Shown here: piece by piece, positions 1 through 6,201 of the stretch
Position numbering within the stretch: position 1 is the first letter of the stretch
How the letters are laid out: each line of letters starts with the position of its first letter
Translations under genes and position numbers: made by a program
Source: a methanogenic archaeon
Lineage (GTDB): Archaea; Thermoplasmatota; Thermoplasmata; Methanomassiliicoccales; Methanomethylophilaceae
Direction: 5' to 3'
Assembly (NCBI GenBank): GCA_902787415.1
Contig: CADAGG010000022.1
Span: forward strand, 1-12,053
Length of the DNA: 12,053 bases
Notes under the pieces: generated by a model
Databases searched by the model: none
Told to the model about the DNA's origin: nothing
Seen by the model: the letters and a program-made list of their open reading frames with translations, nothing else

Positions 1-262
1 GGTGTTCAAGAACGACGAGCAGCTCAAGCCCAACGCCACCTCCCTCATGAGGGACGGAGCCATCAACCTGGTCATCAACACCCCCACCAACCACTCCGGA
101 GCCGTGAGGGACGGACACAGGATGAGGAGGCTCGCCGTCGAGCTGGAGATCCCCTACGTCACCACCATCAACGGCGCCAAGATCGCGGCGGGGGCCATCA
201 GGGTCGCCAAGGAGCACGAGATCGGCGTGAAATCCATGCAGGACTTCCACGGCCTCGTCTGA
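1..262 (+). CDS. carB: Carbamoyl-phosphate synthase large subunit, C-terminal end (partial)
   Basis: This is the last 86 codons of a gene that begins upstream of the window; the reading frame is open from base 2 and ends in TGA at 260-262. The segment matches the C-terminal methylglyoxal-synthase-like (MGS) domain of the carbamoyl-phosphate synthase large subunit. It carries the strand ending NLVINTP, a basic stretch with DGHRMRRLAVE, and the IPYVTTINGAKIAAGAI segment that follows in this family. In CarB this domain binds allosteric effectors (UMP, IMP or ornithine in well-studied enzymes), while the ATP-grasp halves that make carbamoyl phosphate for pyrimidines and arginine lie upstream and are not visible. 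The GTG at 2-4 is an internal valine codon, not a start. A strong hairpin and T-tract follow at 283-316, so the gene probably ends its transcription unit. A free-standing MGS protein is unlikely because the frame has no start or ribosome binding site here. Confidence 0.88.
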   Translation, partial: VFKNDEQLKPNATSLMRDGAINLVINTPTNHSGAVRDGHRMRRLAVELEIPYVTTINGAKIAAGAIRVAKEHEIGVKSMQDFHGLV

Positions 263-282
263 ACGTCGGGGTTTGACAACTG

Positions 283-316
283 GCCCGCGGGCATGGGTCC
301 GCGGGCAACACTTTTT
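283..316 (+). terminator. Hairpin and T-tract terminator after carB
   Basis: A perfect 8-bp stem, GCCCGCGG (283-290) pairing with CCGCGGGC (299-306), has an 8-base loop and is followed within a few bases by a run of six T (312-317). It lies 20 bases after the carB stop and before the citrate synthase promoter, so it fits a transcription terminator separating the two units. Confidence 0.65.
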
Positions 317-326
317 TAATTTGTTC

Positions 327-332
327 TTTATA
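327..332 (+). promoter_or_regulatory. Probable TATA box of citrate synthase
   Basis: TTTATA lies in a short AT-rich stretch right after the carB terminator. Using an archaeal spacing of about 26 bases, transcription would start near 355, leaving a leader of about 27 bases that includes the Shine-Dalgarno sequence at 366-375. Unlike the other promoters in the window, this one appears to give a leadered transcript. It is identified by position and sequence only. Confidence 0.45.
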
Positions 333-365
333 GCGCGCATTTAAGCAGGCCTTGTGCTGGTCTGC

Positions 366-375
366 AAGGAGGAGG
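366..375 (+). promoter_or_regulatory. Ribosome binding site of citrate synthase
   Basis: AAGGAGGAGG ends six bases before the ATG at 382. It decides the start: the in-frame ATG at 352 lies upstream of this site and would add ten unrelated residues, so 382 is preferred. Confidence 0.8.
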
Positions 376-381
376 CTCGTC

Positions 382-1725
382 ATGGCCGATCATGACCAAT
401 ACTACATCGATAAGGCGAAAATCTGTGAGGAGAACGGGCAGATCCCCGCCGAACTCTACACCGAGTACGACGTGAAGAAGGGGCTGCGCGACAAGAACGG
501 CAAGGGAGTCGTCACCGGAATCACCAGGATCTCCAGGCTTGACGGCTACAAGACCGTCGACGGACAGAGGGTCCCCATGGAGGGAGTCCTCGCCTACCGC
601 GGATACGCCATCGAGGACCTGGTCGGGAAGCACACCCCCAGGTGCGGTTTCGAAGAGTCCTCCTATCTCCTCCTGTTCGGAGAGCTCCCCGACTGCGCCG
701 ACCTGCCCCAGTACTAGCAGGCCCTGCGCTCCAACATGGAGCTCCCCAACAACTTCGTGAAGAACGTCATCCTCAGGCAGAACTGCAAGGACATCATGAA
801 CACCATGGCCCGCAGCGTCCTCGAGATGGCCGCCTACGACGAGGACCCCACGGATGTCTCCACCCCTCACGTCCTCAAGCAGTGCATGAAGCTCATCGCC
901 ACGCTCCCGCTCTTCGCGGTGTACGGTTACCACGCCTACAGCCACTACGACTGCAACAGGAGCCTCATCATCCACAGGCCCGACCCCACCCTCTCCATGG
1001 CGGAGAACATCCTCATGATGCTCCGTCCCGACGGGAAGTACACCGCCACCGAGGCCGAGGCCCTCGACAACGCCCTCATCATCCACATGGAGCACGGAGG
1101 AGGCAACAACTCCGCCTTCACCACCCGCGTCATCACCTCCGCCGGTTCCGACACCTACTCCGTCATCGCCGGCGCCCTGCTCTCGCTGAAGGGCCCCAAG
1201 CACGGAGGAGCCAACATCAAGGTTGTGCAGATGATGGATGACATCAAGGCCAACGTCATCGACCCCACCGACGACGGGGAGCTCAGCAACTACCTCTCCA
1301 AGATCCTCAACAAGGAGGCCTTCGACCGCCAGGGACTCATCTACGGAATGGGCCACGCGGTCTACTCCATCTCCGACCCCAGGGCCCAGCAGCTCAAGCA
1401 GTTCGTCTACAAGATGGCCAAGGAGAAGGGATGCGACGCGGAGCTCGACCTCTACGAGAGGGTCGCCAGGCTCGCTCCCGACGTGATCGCCACCAAGAGG
1501 AAGTCCCCCATCAAGGTCTGCGTCAACGTGGATTACTACAGCGGATTCCTCTACAGGATGCTCGGCATTCCCGAAGAGCTCTACACTCCGCTCTTCGCCA
1601 TCGCGAGGGCGAGCGGATGGAGCGCCCACAGGATCGAGGAACTGGTCAGCTCCGGCAAGATCATCCGTCCCGCCTACGTGAGCATCGCCAAAGAGAGGGA
1701 GTACGTCCCTCTCGAGAAGCGCTGA
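382..1725 (+). CDS. Citrate synthase with an in-frame amber (TAG) codon at residue 112
   Basis: Condenses oxaloacetate and acetyl-CoA to citrate, the entry to 2-oxoglutarate and glutamate synthesis. The frame from ATG 382 to TGA 1723-1725 gives 447 residues if TAG at 715-717 is read as an amino acid. Both sides of the TAG are in the same frame and both are clearly citrate synthase: EHGGGNNS, KHGGAN (catalytic His274), GMGHAVYS (His325) and NVDYYSG (Asp384) are intact. The protein resembles clostridial-type enzymes, which suggests old transfer from Firmicutes (inferred from remembered sequences). The TAG falls between two LP motifs (residues 102 and 120 regions) in a variable, often polar or basic position; counting it as one residue keeps the spacing I recall for the family. 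No ribosome binding site precedes the next ATG (736), so reinitiation is unlikely. Pyrrolysine insertion is the leading reading; a sequencing error or a recent nonsense mutation is the alternative. Confidence 0.85.
715..717 (+). other. In-frame TAG, candidate pyrrolysine codon
   Basis: The context is CAG TAC TAG CAG GCC, codon 112 of citrate synthase. A single base change from AAG (Lys) would produce it, and pyrrolysine is a lysine derivative. The frame is uninterrupted for 111 codons before and 335 after. No gene ending inside the window uses TAG as its stop. The pyl genes themselves are not in the window, so the reading as pyrrolysine is inference. Confidence 0.6.
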
Positions 1726-1732
1726 AAACTCA

Positions 1733-1760
1733 GGGGGCCGCTCCCCCCAATTTTTCTTTT
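1733..1760 (+). terminator. GC hairpin and T-rich tail after citrate synthase
   Basis: GGGGG (1733-1737) pairs with CCCCC (1743-1747) around a 5-base loop, followed by AATTTTTCTTTT (1749-1760). It begins eight bases after the citrate synthase stop. A 26-bp imperfect palindrome lies further on at 1780-1805, between this terminator and the end of hisA. Confidence 0.65.
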
Positions 1761-1840
1761 CAAAAGTGTGTCTGGCACATCACCGTTTATCATGATTGAT
1801 GGTGAAACTGTTCCCGTTATATGCCTAGAAGAAGGACGCT

Positions 1841-2557
1841 TCACTCGGCAACCCAGGGGCGTCCGAAGGTCCAGGGCTTCATGGTACCCTTGTAGAGGGC
1901 CATTCCCACGACGACGCCTCCGGCTCCGGATTTGGCGGCCGCCTTCGCATCTTCCTCGGTGGTGACCCCTCCGGAGATGATGACGGTCACGGGGCAGTCC
2001 TTGCAGAACCTGTCGACCCTCTCCCTGTTGATGCCGCCCTGCTGTCCCTCCACGTTGATGTCGGTGTGGAGCACGGCGACCACGGGGACGGTCTCGAGTA
2101 TCCTGAACATCTGCTCGAGCGCGATGGGGGCGGACTCCTGCCATCCCTTGATGGCGATCTTCCCGTCCTTCATGTCAAGTCCCAGCATCAGCTTGTTGGG
2201 GAACTTGTTGGCCATCTCCTTCAGCCATTCGGTGTCGGTGACGGCCTTGGTGCCGACGACGATCCTCTCGGCTCCCGCCTTGACGTACTTGGCAATCTGC
2301 TCCTCGGTGCGGATTCCTCCTCCGACCTCCACGGGCACTCCGGCCTCGCGGATGATCCTGCAGAATACGTCGGAGTTGTCCTCCTTGCCGAAAGCGGCAT
2401 CCAGATCCACCAGGTGGAGGTAGGGTGCGCCCTTGGCGACCCAGTCCATGGCCACCTCGAAGGGATCCTCGAGGACCACCTGCTGGCTGCCGGGCATGCC
2501 GCCCACCAGCTGCACCACCTTGTGGTCGAGCACGTCTACGGCGGGGATGACTATCAT
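1841..2557 (-). CDS. hisA: ProFAR isomerase HisA
   Basis: A 238-residue (beta/alpha)8-barrel enzyme that converts ProFAR to PRFAR by an Amadori rearrangement, step four of histidine synthesis, in the cytoplasm. The N-terminal strand IPAVDVLDHKVVQL carries the catalytic acid-base Asp8; the partner is Asp128 in LGLDMKDGK. Phosphate-binding loops are VEVGGGIRTEEQ (about 77-87) and ISGGVTT (about 194-200), the duplicated half-barrel signature of this family. TDINVEGQQGG (165-175) matches the loop that in HisA reads TDI-x-x-[DE]-G. Length is normal. Its ATG overlaps the hisH stop as ATGA (2557-2554), so translation is probably coupled. It is the last gene of hisG-hisC-hisH-hisA. HisF is the only close paralogue and is present separately at 9602, which makes the assignment firm. 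The start needs no choice, because the next ATG would remove the catalytic strand. Confidence 0.95.
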   Translation of the reverse strand: MIVIPAVDVLDHKVVQLVGGMPGSQQVVLEDPFEVAMDWVAKGAPYLHLVDLDAAFGKEDNSDVFCRIIREAGVPVEVGGGIRTEEQIAKYVKAGAERIVVGTKAVTDTEWLKEMANKFPNKLMLGLDMKDGKIAIKGWQESAPIALEQMFRILETVPVVAVLHTDINVEGQQGGINRERVDRFCKDCPVTVIISGGVTTEEDAKAAAKSGAGGVVVGMALYKGTMKPWTFGRPWVAE

Positions 2558-3153
2558 GCTTTGTCCTCCGCGAAGGAGACGAAGTTCTTCAGGAACTTCA
2601 GTCCGGACTCGGCACTCTTCTCGGGGTGGAACTGGGTCGCGACGACGTTCTTCCTCCTCATGAGAGTGGCGAACTCAAATCCCTCGTATTCGGTGGTTCC
2701 CTTGACGACATCCCTGTCGGCGGGGTCGCAGTAGTAGGAGTGCGCGAAGTAGAAGTGGTTGTCTGGCACATCCTCCATGAGGGGATCCTTTCCCTCGACG
2801 GTGTTCCATCCCATGTGGGGGACGGTGCGGGACTTCAGCATGCGGACCTTGCCGTCGAAGAAGCTGACGCCGGTGAGCTTTCCCTCGTCGCTGCAGGGGA
2901 ACAGGATGTGGGTCCCGATGCACACGCCCAGACAGGGCACTCCGGCCTCCAGGCGCTCGTTGATCTTCTTGGAGAGGGGGTCGATGGGGGCTACGGTGCA
3001 GTCGAAGGCACCCACTCCAGGGAAGACGATGCACTTGGCATCGAGGAGCCTGCTCATATCGGTGACGATCTCCACCTCGGCCCCTGCGAGCTCCAGGGCC
3101 TTCTTGATCGAGTGCAGGTTGCCGACCTGGTAGTCGGCCATGAGCATCTTCAT
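2554..3153 (-). CDS. hisH: Glutamine amidotransferase subunit HisH of imidazole glycerol phosphate synthase
   Basis: A 199-residue class I glutamine amidotransferase that releases ammonia from glutamine and passes it to HisF (encoded at 9602) to form IGP and AICAR. The nucleophile is Cys78 in LGVCIG; His176 and Glu178 in QFHPEKS complete the triad. PGVGAF (45-50) is the oxyanion-strand motif typical of HisH, and the N-terminal DYQVGNLHSI matches the usual DYG-x-GN. Odd point: the conserved glutamine of G-x-C-x-G-x-Q is a histidine here (GVCIGTH, His82). The start is ATG 3153, which overlaps the hisC stop as ATGA and follows GGAGGAGAGGAG; ATGs at 3147 and 3141 are also possible and would remove two or four residues. 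The frame is open much further upstream, but that part is antisense-like noise over hisC. It overlaps hisA by 4 bases. Confidence 0.94.
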   Translation of the reverse strand: MKMLMADYQVGNLHSIKKALELAGAEVEIVTDMSRLLDAKCIVFPGVGAFDCTVAPIDPLSKKINERLEAGVPCLGVCIGTHILFPCSDEGKLTGVSFFDGKVRMLKSRTVPHMGWNTVEGKDPLMEDVPDNHFYFAHSYYCDPADRDVVKGTTEYEGFEFATLMRRKNVVATQFHPEKSAESGLKFLKNFVSFAEDKA

Positions 3154-4211
3154 CTCCTCTCCTCCCTCAGGACGTCCTCGATGGCGTCTGTCATTATCTT
3201 GTTGAGTTCCTCGGTGCCGATTGTCATCCTGACGCAGTTCTCGGTCCTCCTCTTGCTTCCGAAGTCGCGGATGAGGACGTTCCTCTTCTTCAGGCCCTCG
3301 ATCATCTTCACGTGGTCGATGGGGGATTTGGCGAGGATGAAGTTGGAATCCGAGGGGTAGGGCTCGAAGCCGAGCTCCTTCAGCTTGGCGAAGAGCTTGG
3401 GCCTCTGCTCGGAGACCATGTCGACGCTCCTCTTCACGAAGTCCTGATCCTTCAGGGCGGCGATGGCCGCTCCCTCGGAGACAGAATTCAGTGAATAGGG
3501 GACCTTCACGGAGTTGAGCATATCGGCGACCTTGAGGTTGGTGGCGCAGTAGCCCACCCTGAGGTTGGCCATGGCGTAGGCCTTGGAGAAGGTCTTGCAC
3601 ACGATCAGGTTGTCGAACTCGTCGACCTTGGAGACCATGGTCTGCCTGGCATACTCGGAGTATGCCTCGTCGAGGATGACGATTCCCTCGTGCTTGGCGA
3701 GGATGGATTCGATGTCCTTCTGCCTGAAGCAGTTGCCGGTGGGGTTGTTGGGCGAGGGCATGATGAGGATGCCCTTGTTGGCAGCCCCCTTCCCCGCCAT
3801 CTCGTCCACGTCGAGCTGGAACTCCTCGTCGAGCTCGACTTCTCTCAGAGTTCCCGAGGCGAGGTCCACGAAGTAGGAGTACAGGCTGTAGGAGGGCACG
3901 GGGATGGTGCACACCTGCCCGGGCTCGGTGAACGTGGTGTAGATGGTGTTGAGGATCTCGTCGGAACCGTTGCCGGCGACGAAGTTCTCCATCTTCAGGC
4001 CGTACAGCCTGGCGAGCTCGGTCCTCAGACCGTCGGAGTAGGTGTTGGGGTATCCGTTCAGGTTGAGGTCCAGGTGCTTCAGGTATTCCGCCGCGGCGGG
4101 GTTGGAGCCCAGGACGTTGGTGTTGGTGTCCATCCTGAGGGCGTCCCCCACCTTGGGGTTGTAGTACATGGTGAGTTTCTGTACGCTCTTCCTCATCGAG
4201 CTGCGGTCCAT
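3150..4211 (-). CDS. hisC: Histidinol-phosphate aminotransferase HisC
   Basis: A 353-residue fold-type I PLP enzyme that transfers the amino group of glutamate to imidazole acetol phosphate, giving histidinol phosphate. Visible PLP-site motifs in order: GNGSDEIL (80-87), PSYSLY (106-111), SPNNPTGN (153-160), LDEAYSEY with Asp181 that binds the pyridine nitrogen, and KTFSKAY with Lys210 as the Schiff-base lysine, followed by LRVGY. The C-terminal SNFILAK and RDFG..RTENCVRMTIGT hold the arginine that binds the substrate carboxylate. Length is normal. The start at 4211 lies one base after the hisG stop (TAAGATG) with GGTGGAG upstream, so it is coupled to hisG. The hisG-hisC-hisH-hisA context separates it from other class I/II aminotransferases. 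A broader aromatic aminotransferase role cannot be excluded. Confidence 0.93.
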   Translation of the reverse strand: MDRSSMRKSVQKLTMYYNPKVGDALRMDTNTNVLGSNPAAAEYLKHLDLNLNGYPNTYSDGLRTELARLYGLKMENFVAGNGSDEILNTIYTTFTEPGQVCTIPVPSYSLYSYFVDLASGTLREVELDEEFQLDVDEMAGKGAANKGILIMPSPNNPTGNCFRQKDIESILAKHEGIVILDEAYSEYARQTMVSKVDEFDNLIVCKTFSKAYAMANLRVGYCATNLKVADMLNSVKVPYSLNSVSEGAAIAALKDQDFVKRSVDMVSEQRPKLFAKLKELGFEPYPSDSNFILAKSPIDHVKMIEGLKKRNVLIRDFGSKRRTENCVRMTIGTEELNKIMTDAIEDVLREERR

Positions 4212-4212
4212 C

Positions 4213-5082
4213 TTACTCCACCATCCTCTCGATGGGCATGGTGAGGATGCCGGTGGCGCCGATCTTCTTCAGGTCCCTTACGACCTGGTAGGTGTCCTTG
4301 GCGGAGACCACGGCGTGTACCGCGACGATCTTGTCGTTGCCGGCGATGTTGAGGACGGTGGGCCCTCCGATGCCGGGGATGATGGACTCGACCTTGCCGA
4401 GCATCTCCTTGGGCACGTCGGCCATGACGTACTTCTTCTGGTCGGCGTCGAGGACGGACCTGATGGCGTCGCTGATCTCCTCGATCTTGGACTTCTTGAC
4501 GGGGTCGGCGAGGGCCTTCTCGGAGGAGAACAGGCACGCATCGGAAACCATGACGGTGGCGATTTCGCGAAGGTGGTTGGTCCTCAGGGTACCTCCGGTC
4601 TCTACGAGGTCGGTGATGATGTCGGCGACTCCCAGGTAGGGCATGATCTCGGCCGCTCCCTGGACGGGGACGATCCTCGCCTTGATGCCCTGCTGCTCGA
4701 AGTACTTCCCGGTGATGTTGGTGAAGGTGGTGGCCACGCGGACACCGTCCTTGAGGTCGGAGACATCCTTGTAATTGCTCTCCTCGGGGACGATGACGCT
4801 GAAGCGGCAGTGTCCGAAGTGCAGGTTCTGCACGAGGACCAGGTCGGAGCCTGCCTCGGCGGCTACATCCTGTCCGGTGATTCCGAAGTCGACGGCTCCG
4901 GAGTCGATGAACACGGGGATGTCCTGCGCACGTACGAACACAACTTCCAGGTCAAGGTCGGGGATCTTGATGTTGAGACTCCTGCCCCAGGCGGGACCGA
5001 GACTGATGCCTGCCTTGGTGAGGAGTTCGATTGCCCTTTCGTTGAGCCTGCCCTTGTTGGGAATGGCCATTTTTACCGTCAT
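4213..5082 (-). CDS. hisG: ATP phosphoribosyltransferase HisG, long form
   Basis: Condenses ATP with PRPP, the first and committed step of histidine synthesis. The protein has 289 residues and is of the long type: a two-lobed catalytic part (residues 1 to about 212) starting with MAIPNKGRL, the DFGITGQD hinge region (65-72), the PRPP loop region DIITDLVETGGTLRTN (154-169), and a C-terminal ACT-like regulatory domain (about 215-289; PGIGGPTV, then VHAVVS and a MPIERMV end). Long forms are normally feedback-inhibited by histidine and do not need HisZ, and no hisZ is visible. The frame is open to 5232, but the start at 5082 is chosen because it begins 31 bases after the centre of a TATA box and matches the family N-terminus; ATG 5070 (MAIPNKG) is a possible alternative. 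No Shine-Dalgarno precedes it, so the message is probably leaderless. It heads the hisG-C-H-A operon and ends in TAA, the only such stop seen. Confidence 0.94.
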   Translation of the reverse strand: MTVKMAIPNKGRLNERAIELLTKAGISLGPAWGRSLNIKIPDLDLEVVFVRAQDIPVFIDSGAVDFGITGQDVAAEAGSDLVLVQNLHFGHCRFSVIVPEESNYKDVSDLKDGVRVATTFTNITGKYFEQQGIKARIVPVQGAAEIMPYLGVADIITDLVETGGTLRTNHLREIATVMVSDACLFSSEKALADPVKKSKIEEISDAIRSVLDADQKKYVMADVPKEMLGKVESIIPGIGGPTVLNIAGNDKIVAVHAVVSAKDTYQVVRDLKKIGATGILTMPIERMVE

Positions 5083-5108
5083 TTTATCGTATGCGCCTAT
5101 GTGCGACC

Positions 5109-5118
5109 TTATTAAATA
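5109..5118 (-). promoter_or_regulatory. TATA box of the hisG-hisC-hisH-hisA operon
   Basis: On the minus strand this reads TATTTAATAA, centred about 31 bases upstream of the hisG ATG (5082). A start site 26 bases downstream would fall near 5087, giving an almost leaderless message, which agrees with the lack of a ribosome binding site. It is flanked upstream by the inverted repeat at 5123-5148. Confidence 0.7.
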
Positions 5119-5122
5119 GGTT

Positions 5123-5148
5123 CGCGTGCGCGGGCTGGGGCGCACGCG
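5123..5148. repeat. 9-bp perfect inverted repeat upstream of the hisG TATA box
   Basis: CGCGTGCGC (5123-5131) and GCGCACGCG (5140-5148) are exact reverse complements separated by eight bases. The pair begins five bases upstream of the hisG TATA box, over the site where TFB and an activator or repressor would bind. It fits a dimeric regulator site. The rest of 5149-5290 holds no gene that I can see. Confidence 0.5.
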
Positions 5149-5293
5149 CAGGGATTCCCGACTCGGTAATTCGGGCTCTGAGATGATTATGGAAGGCTGT
5201 TTGCAACCACGATATACAAAATACCCAGACAATTCATTCTTGAAAAGACAGTGTTGATTGAAACGTTTTTACCATCATAATATGAAACTATTT

Positions 5294-5306
5294 TGATACA
5301 GTATCA
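5294..5306. promoter_or_regulatory. Palindrome upstream of the kinase/HTH cassette, candidate operator
   Basis: TGATACAGTATCA is a perfect 13-base palindrome (six-base arms around a central A) ending three bases before the TATA box of the kinase gene. The word ATCATAAT also occurs twice, at 5274-5281 and 5303-5310, the second overlapping the palindrome. The second gene of the cassette encodes a probable DNA-binding domain, so autoregulation through this site is a reasonable inference. Confidence 0.45.
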
Positions 5307-5308
5307 TA

Positions 5309-5318
5309 ATTATATAAT
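5309..5318 (+). promoter_or_regulatory. TATA box of the kinase/HTH cassette
   Basis: ATTATATAAT is centred about 26 bases upstream of the ATG at 5338, so the predicted start of transcription coincides with that start codon. This favours a leaderless message beginning at 5338 over the longer frame from 5293, whose ATG would lie upstream of the TATA box. Confidence 0.65.
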
Positions 5319-5337
5319 ATCAATACCATCCGATAGC

Positions 5338-6201
5338 ATGGTCCCGATGGATTTCACCTCTGCTTCGATCGATCCGGTTTTCTACGGAGGTTCGGAAAGA
5401 AAGACCGGTGTCGTCATAGACGGTCAGAGATTCATCATGAAGTTTCAGACGAAATCCGAATTCGGACCCAGATTCAACCACGTCTCCGAACACCTAGGTT
5501 CCGAGATATTCTCTCTGCTGGGGATACCATCACAGCAGACAGAGCTCGGCACGTACAGAGGAGAAGAGGTCGTCCTTTGCAAGAACTTCCTGGGGAAGAA
5601 CGAGCTGTTCGTCCCATTCAACGATGTGGGGGAAAGTTCGCTCGACACCGAGTCCGAACATCATTCGTACACCTACGAAGAGATAGTTCACCTGATCGAT
5701 ATCAACAAGAAACTCACCGATGTAGAAGGAACCAGAGAGAGGTTCTGGGACATCTTCGTGGTCGATGCCCTGCTCGGAAACTTCGATCGCCACGGGGGAA
5801 ACTGGGGATTCATCAAGACGGACAACCAATACCGTCTTTCACCCGTATTCGATAACGGTTCGTGTCTGTTCCCGCAGATGAACTCGGATGAGGAAATGTC
5901 CGGGATCATCGAATCCCCTGAAATGACTGATGACCGGGTATACCGCTTCCCCACCTCACAGATCAAGATGGGCGGGAAGAAGAGCTCGTACCATGAGGTC
6001 ATAGGCAGCCTGCGGTTCCCGGAATGCAATGAAGCTTTGAGAAGAATCGTCCCCCGGGTCGACCTTGACAGGATCTCGGAACTGATCGATGACACCTGCT
6101 TCATCACAGACACCCACAGACGGTTCTACAAGCACATGATAAGGAACAGGTTCGAGAAGATACTCTTGGATTCCTTTAACAGACTGGAGGAGAGTTCATG
6201 A
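5338..6201 (+). CDS. HipA/CtkA-like serine/threonine kinase
   Basis: A 287-residue soluble protein with the HipA-type kinase core. YGGSERKTGVVIDG (16-29) resembles the glycine-rich nucleotide loop of the clostridial/CtkA branch; FIMKF gives Lys35 as the ATP lysine; VVDALLGNFDRHGGNWGF (141-158) is the catalytic loop with Asp150 and Asn155; SPVFDNGSCLFP (168-179) contains the metal-binding Asp172. All expected catalytic residues are present, so it is probably an active kinase. The N-terminal HipA subdomain is absent and may be supplied by the next gene, which overlaps by 4 bases. Known relatives include HipA/HipT, toxins that phosphorylate a tRNA synthetase, and CtkA; the target here is unknown. 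The start at 5338 is chosen from the TATA spacing (5347 is also possible). AGA arginine codons and lower GC than the flanking genes suggest recent acquisition. Confidence 0.82.
   Translation: MVPMDFTSASIDPVFYGGSERKTGVVIDGQRFIMKFQTKSEFGPRFNHVSEHLGSEIFSLLGIPSQQTELGTYRGEEVVLCKNFLGKNELFVPFNDVGESSLDTESEHHSYTYEEIVHLIDINKKLTDVEGTRERFWDIFVVDALLGNFDRHGGNWGFIKTDNQYRLSPVFDNGSCLFPQMNSDEEMSGIIESPEMTDDRVYRFPTSQIKMGGKKSSYHEVIGSLRFPECNEALRRIVPRVDLDRISELIDDTCFITDTHRRFYKHMIRNRFEKILLDSFNRLEESS
6185..6191 (+). promoter_or_regulatory. Ribosome binding site of the HTH gene inside the kinase gene
   Basis: GGAGGAG lies inside the last codons of the kinase gene, six bases before the ATG at 6198. With the ATGA overlap it shows that the second gene is translated from the same message as the kinase. 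Confidence 0.7.

Noticed and set aside
328..1629. A 433-codon minus-strand open frame opposite citrate synthase
   Set aside because: Its product is a low-complexity run of Val, Gly, Asp, Leu and Glu, as expected from the complement of GC-rich codons. It has no recognisable motif and lies wholly opposite a convincing gene.
736..1725. Citrate synthase as a separate shorter gene starting after the TAG
   Set aside because: No ribosome binding site precedes 736, and the first 111 codons before the TAG clearly belong to the same enzyme in the same frame.
1769..2772. The 13-base word TGTCTGGCACATC occurs at 1769-1781 and 2760-2772
   Set aside because: About one repeated 13-mer is expected by chance in 12 kb; one copy is inside hisH coding sequence and the flanks do not match.
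5149..5290. Possible RNA gene or small gene in the largest intergenic gap
   Set aside because: No tRNA-like fold, no ribosome binding site with an open frame of useful length, and only short inverted words such as CCCGA/TCGGG (5157-5175) were found.
5293..5337. Longer kinase start at ATG 5293
   Set aside because: This ATG lies upstream of the TATA box (5309-5318) and overlaps the palindrome, so it would not be transcribed from that promoter; the added residues have no family match.
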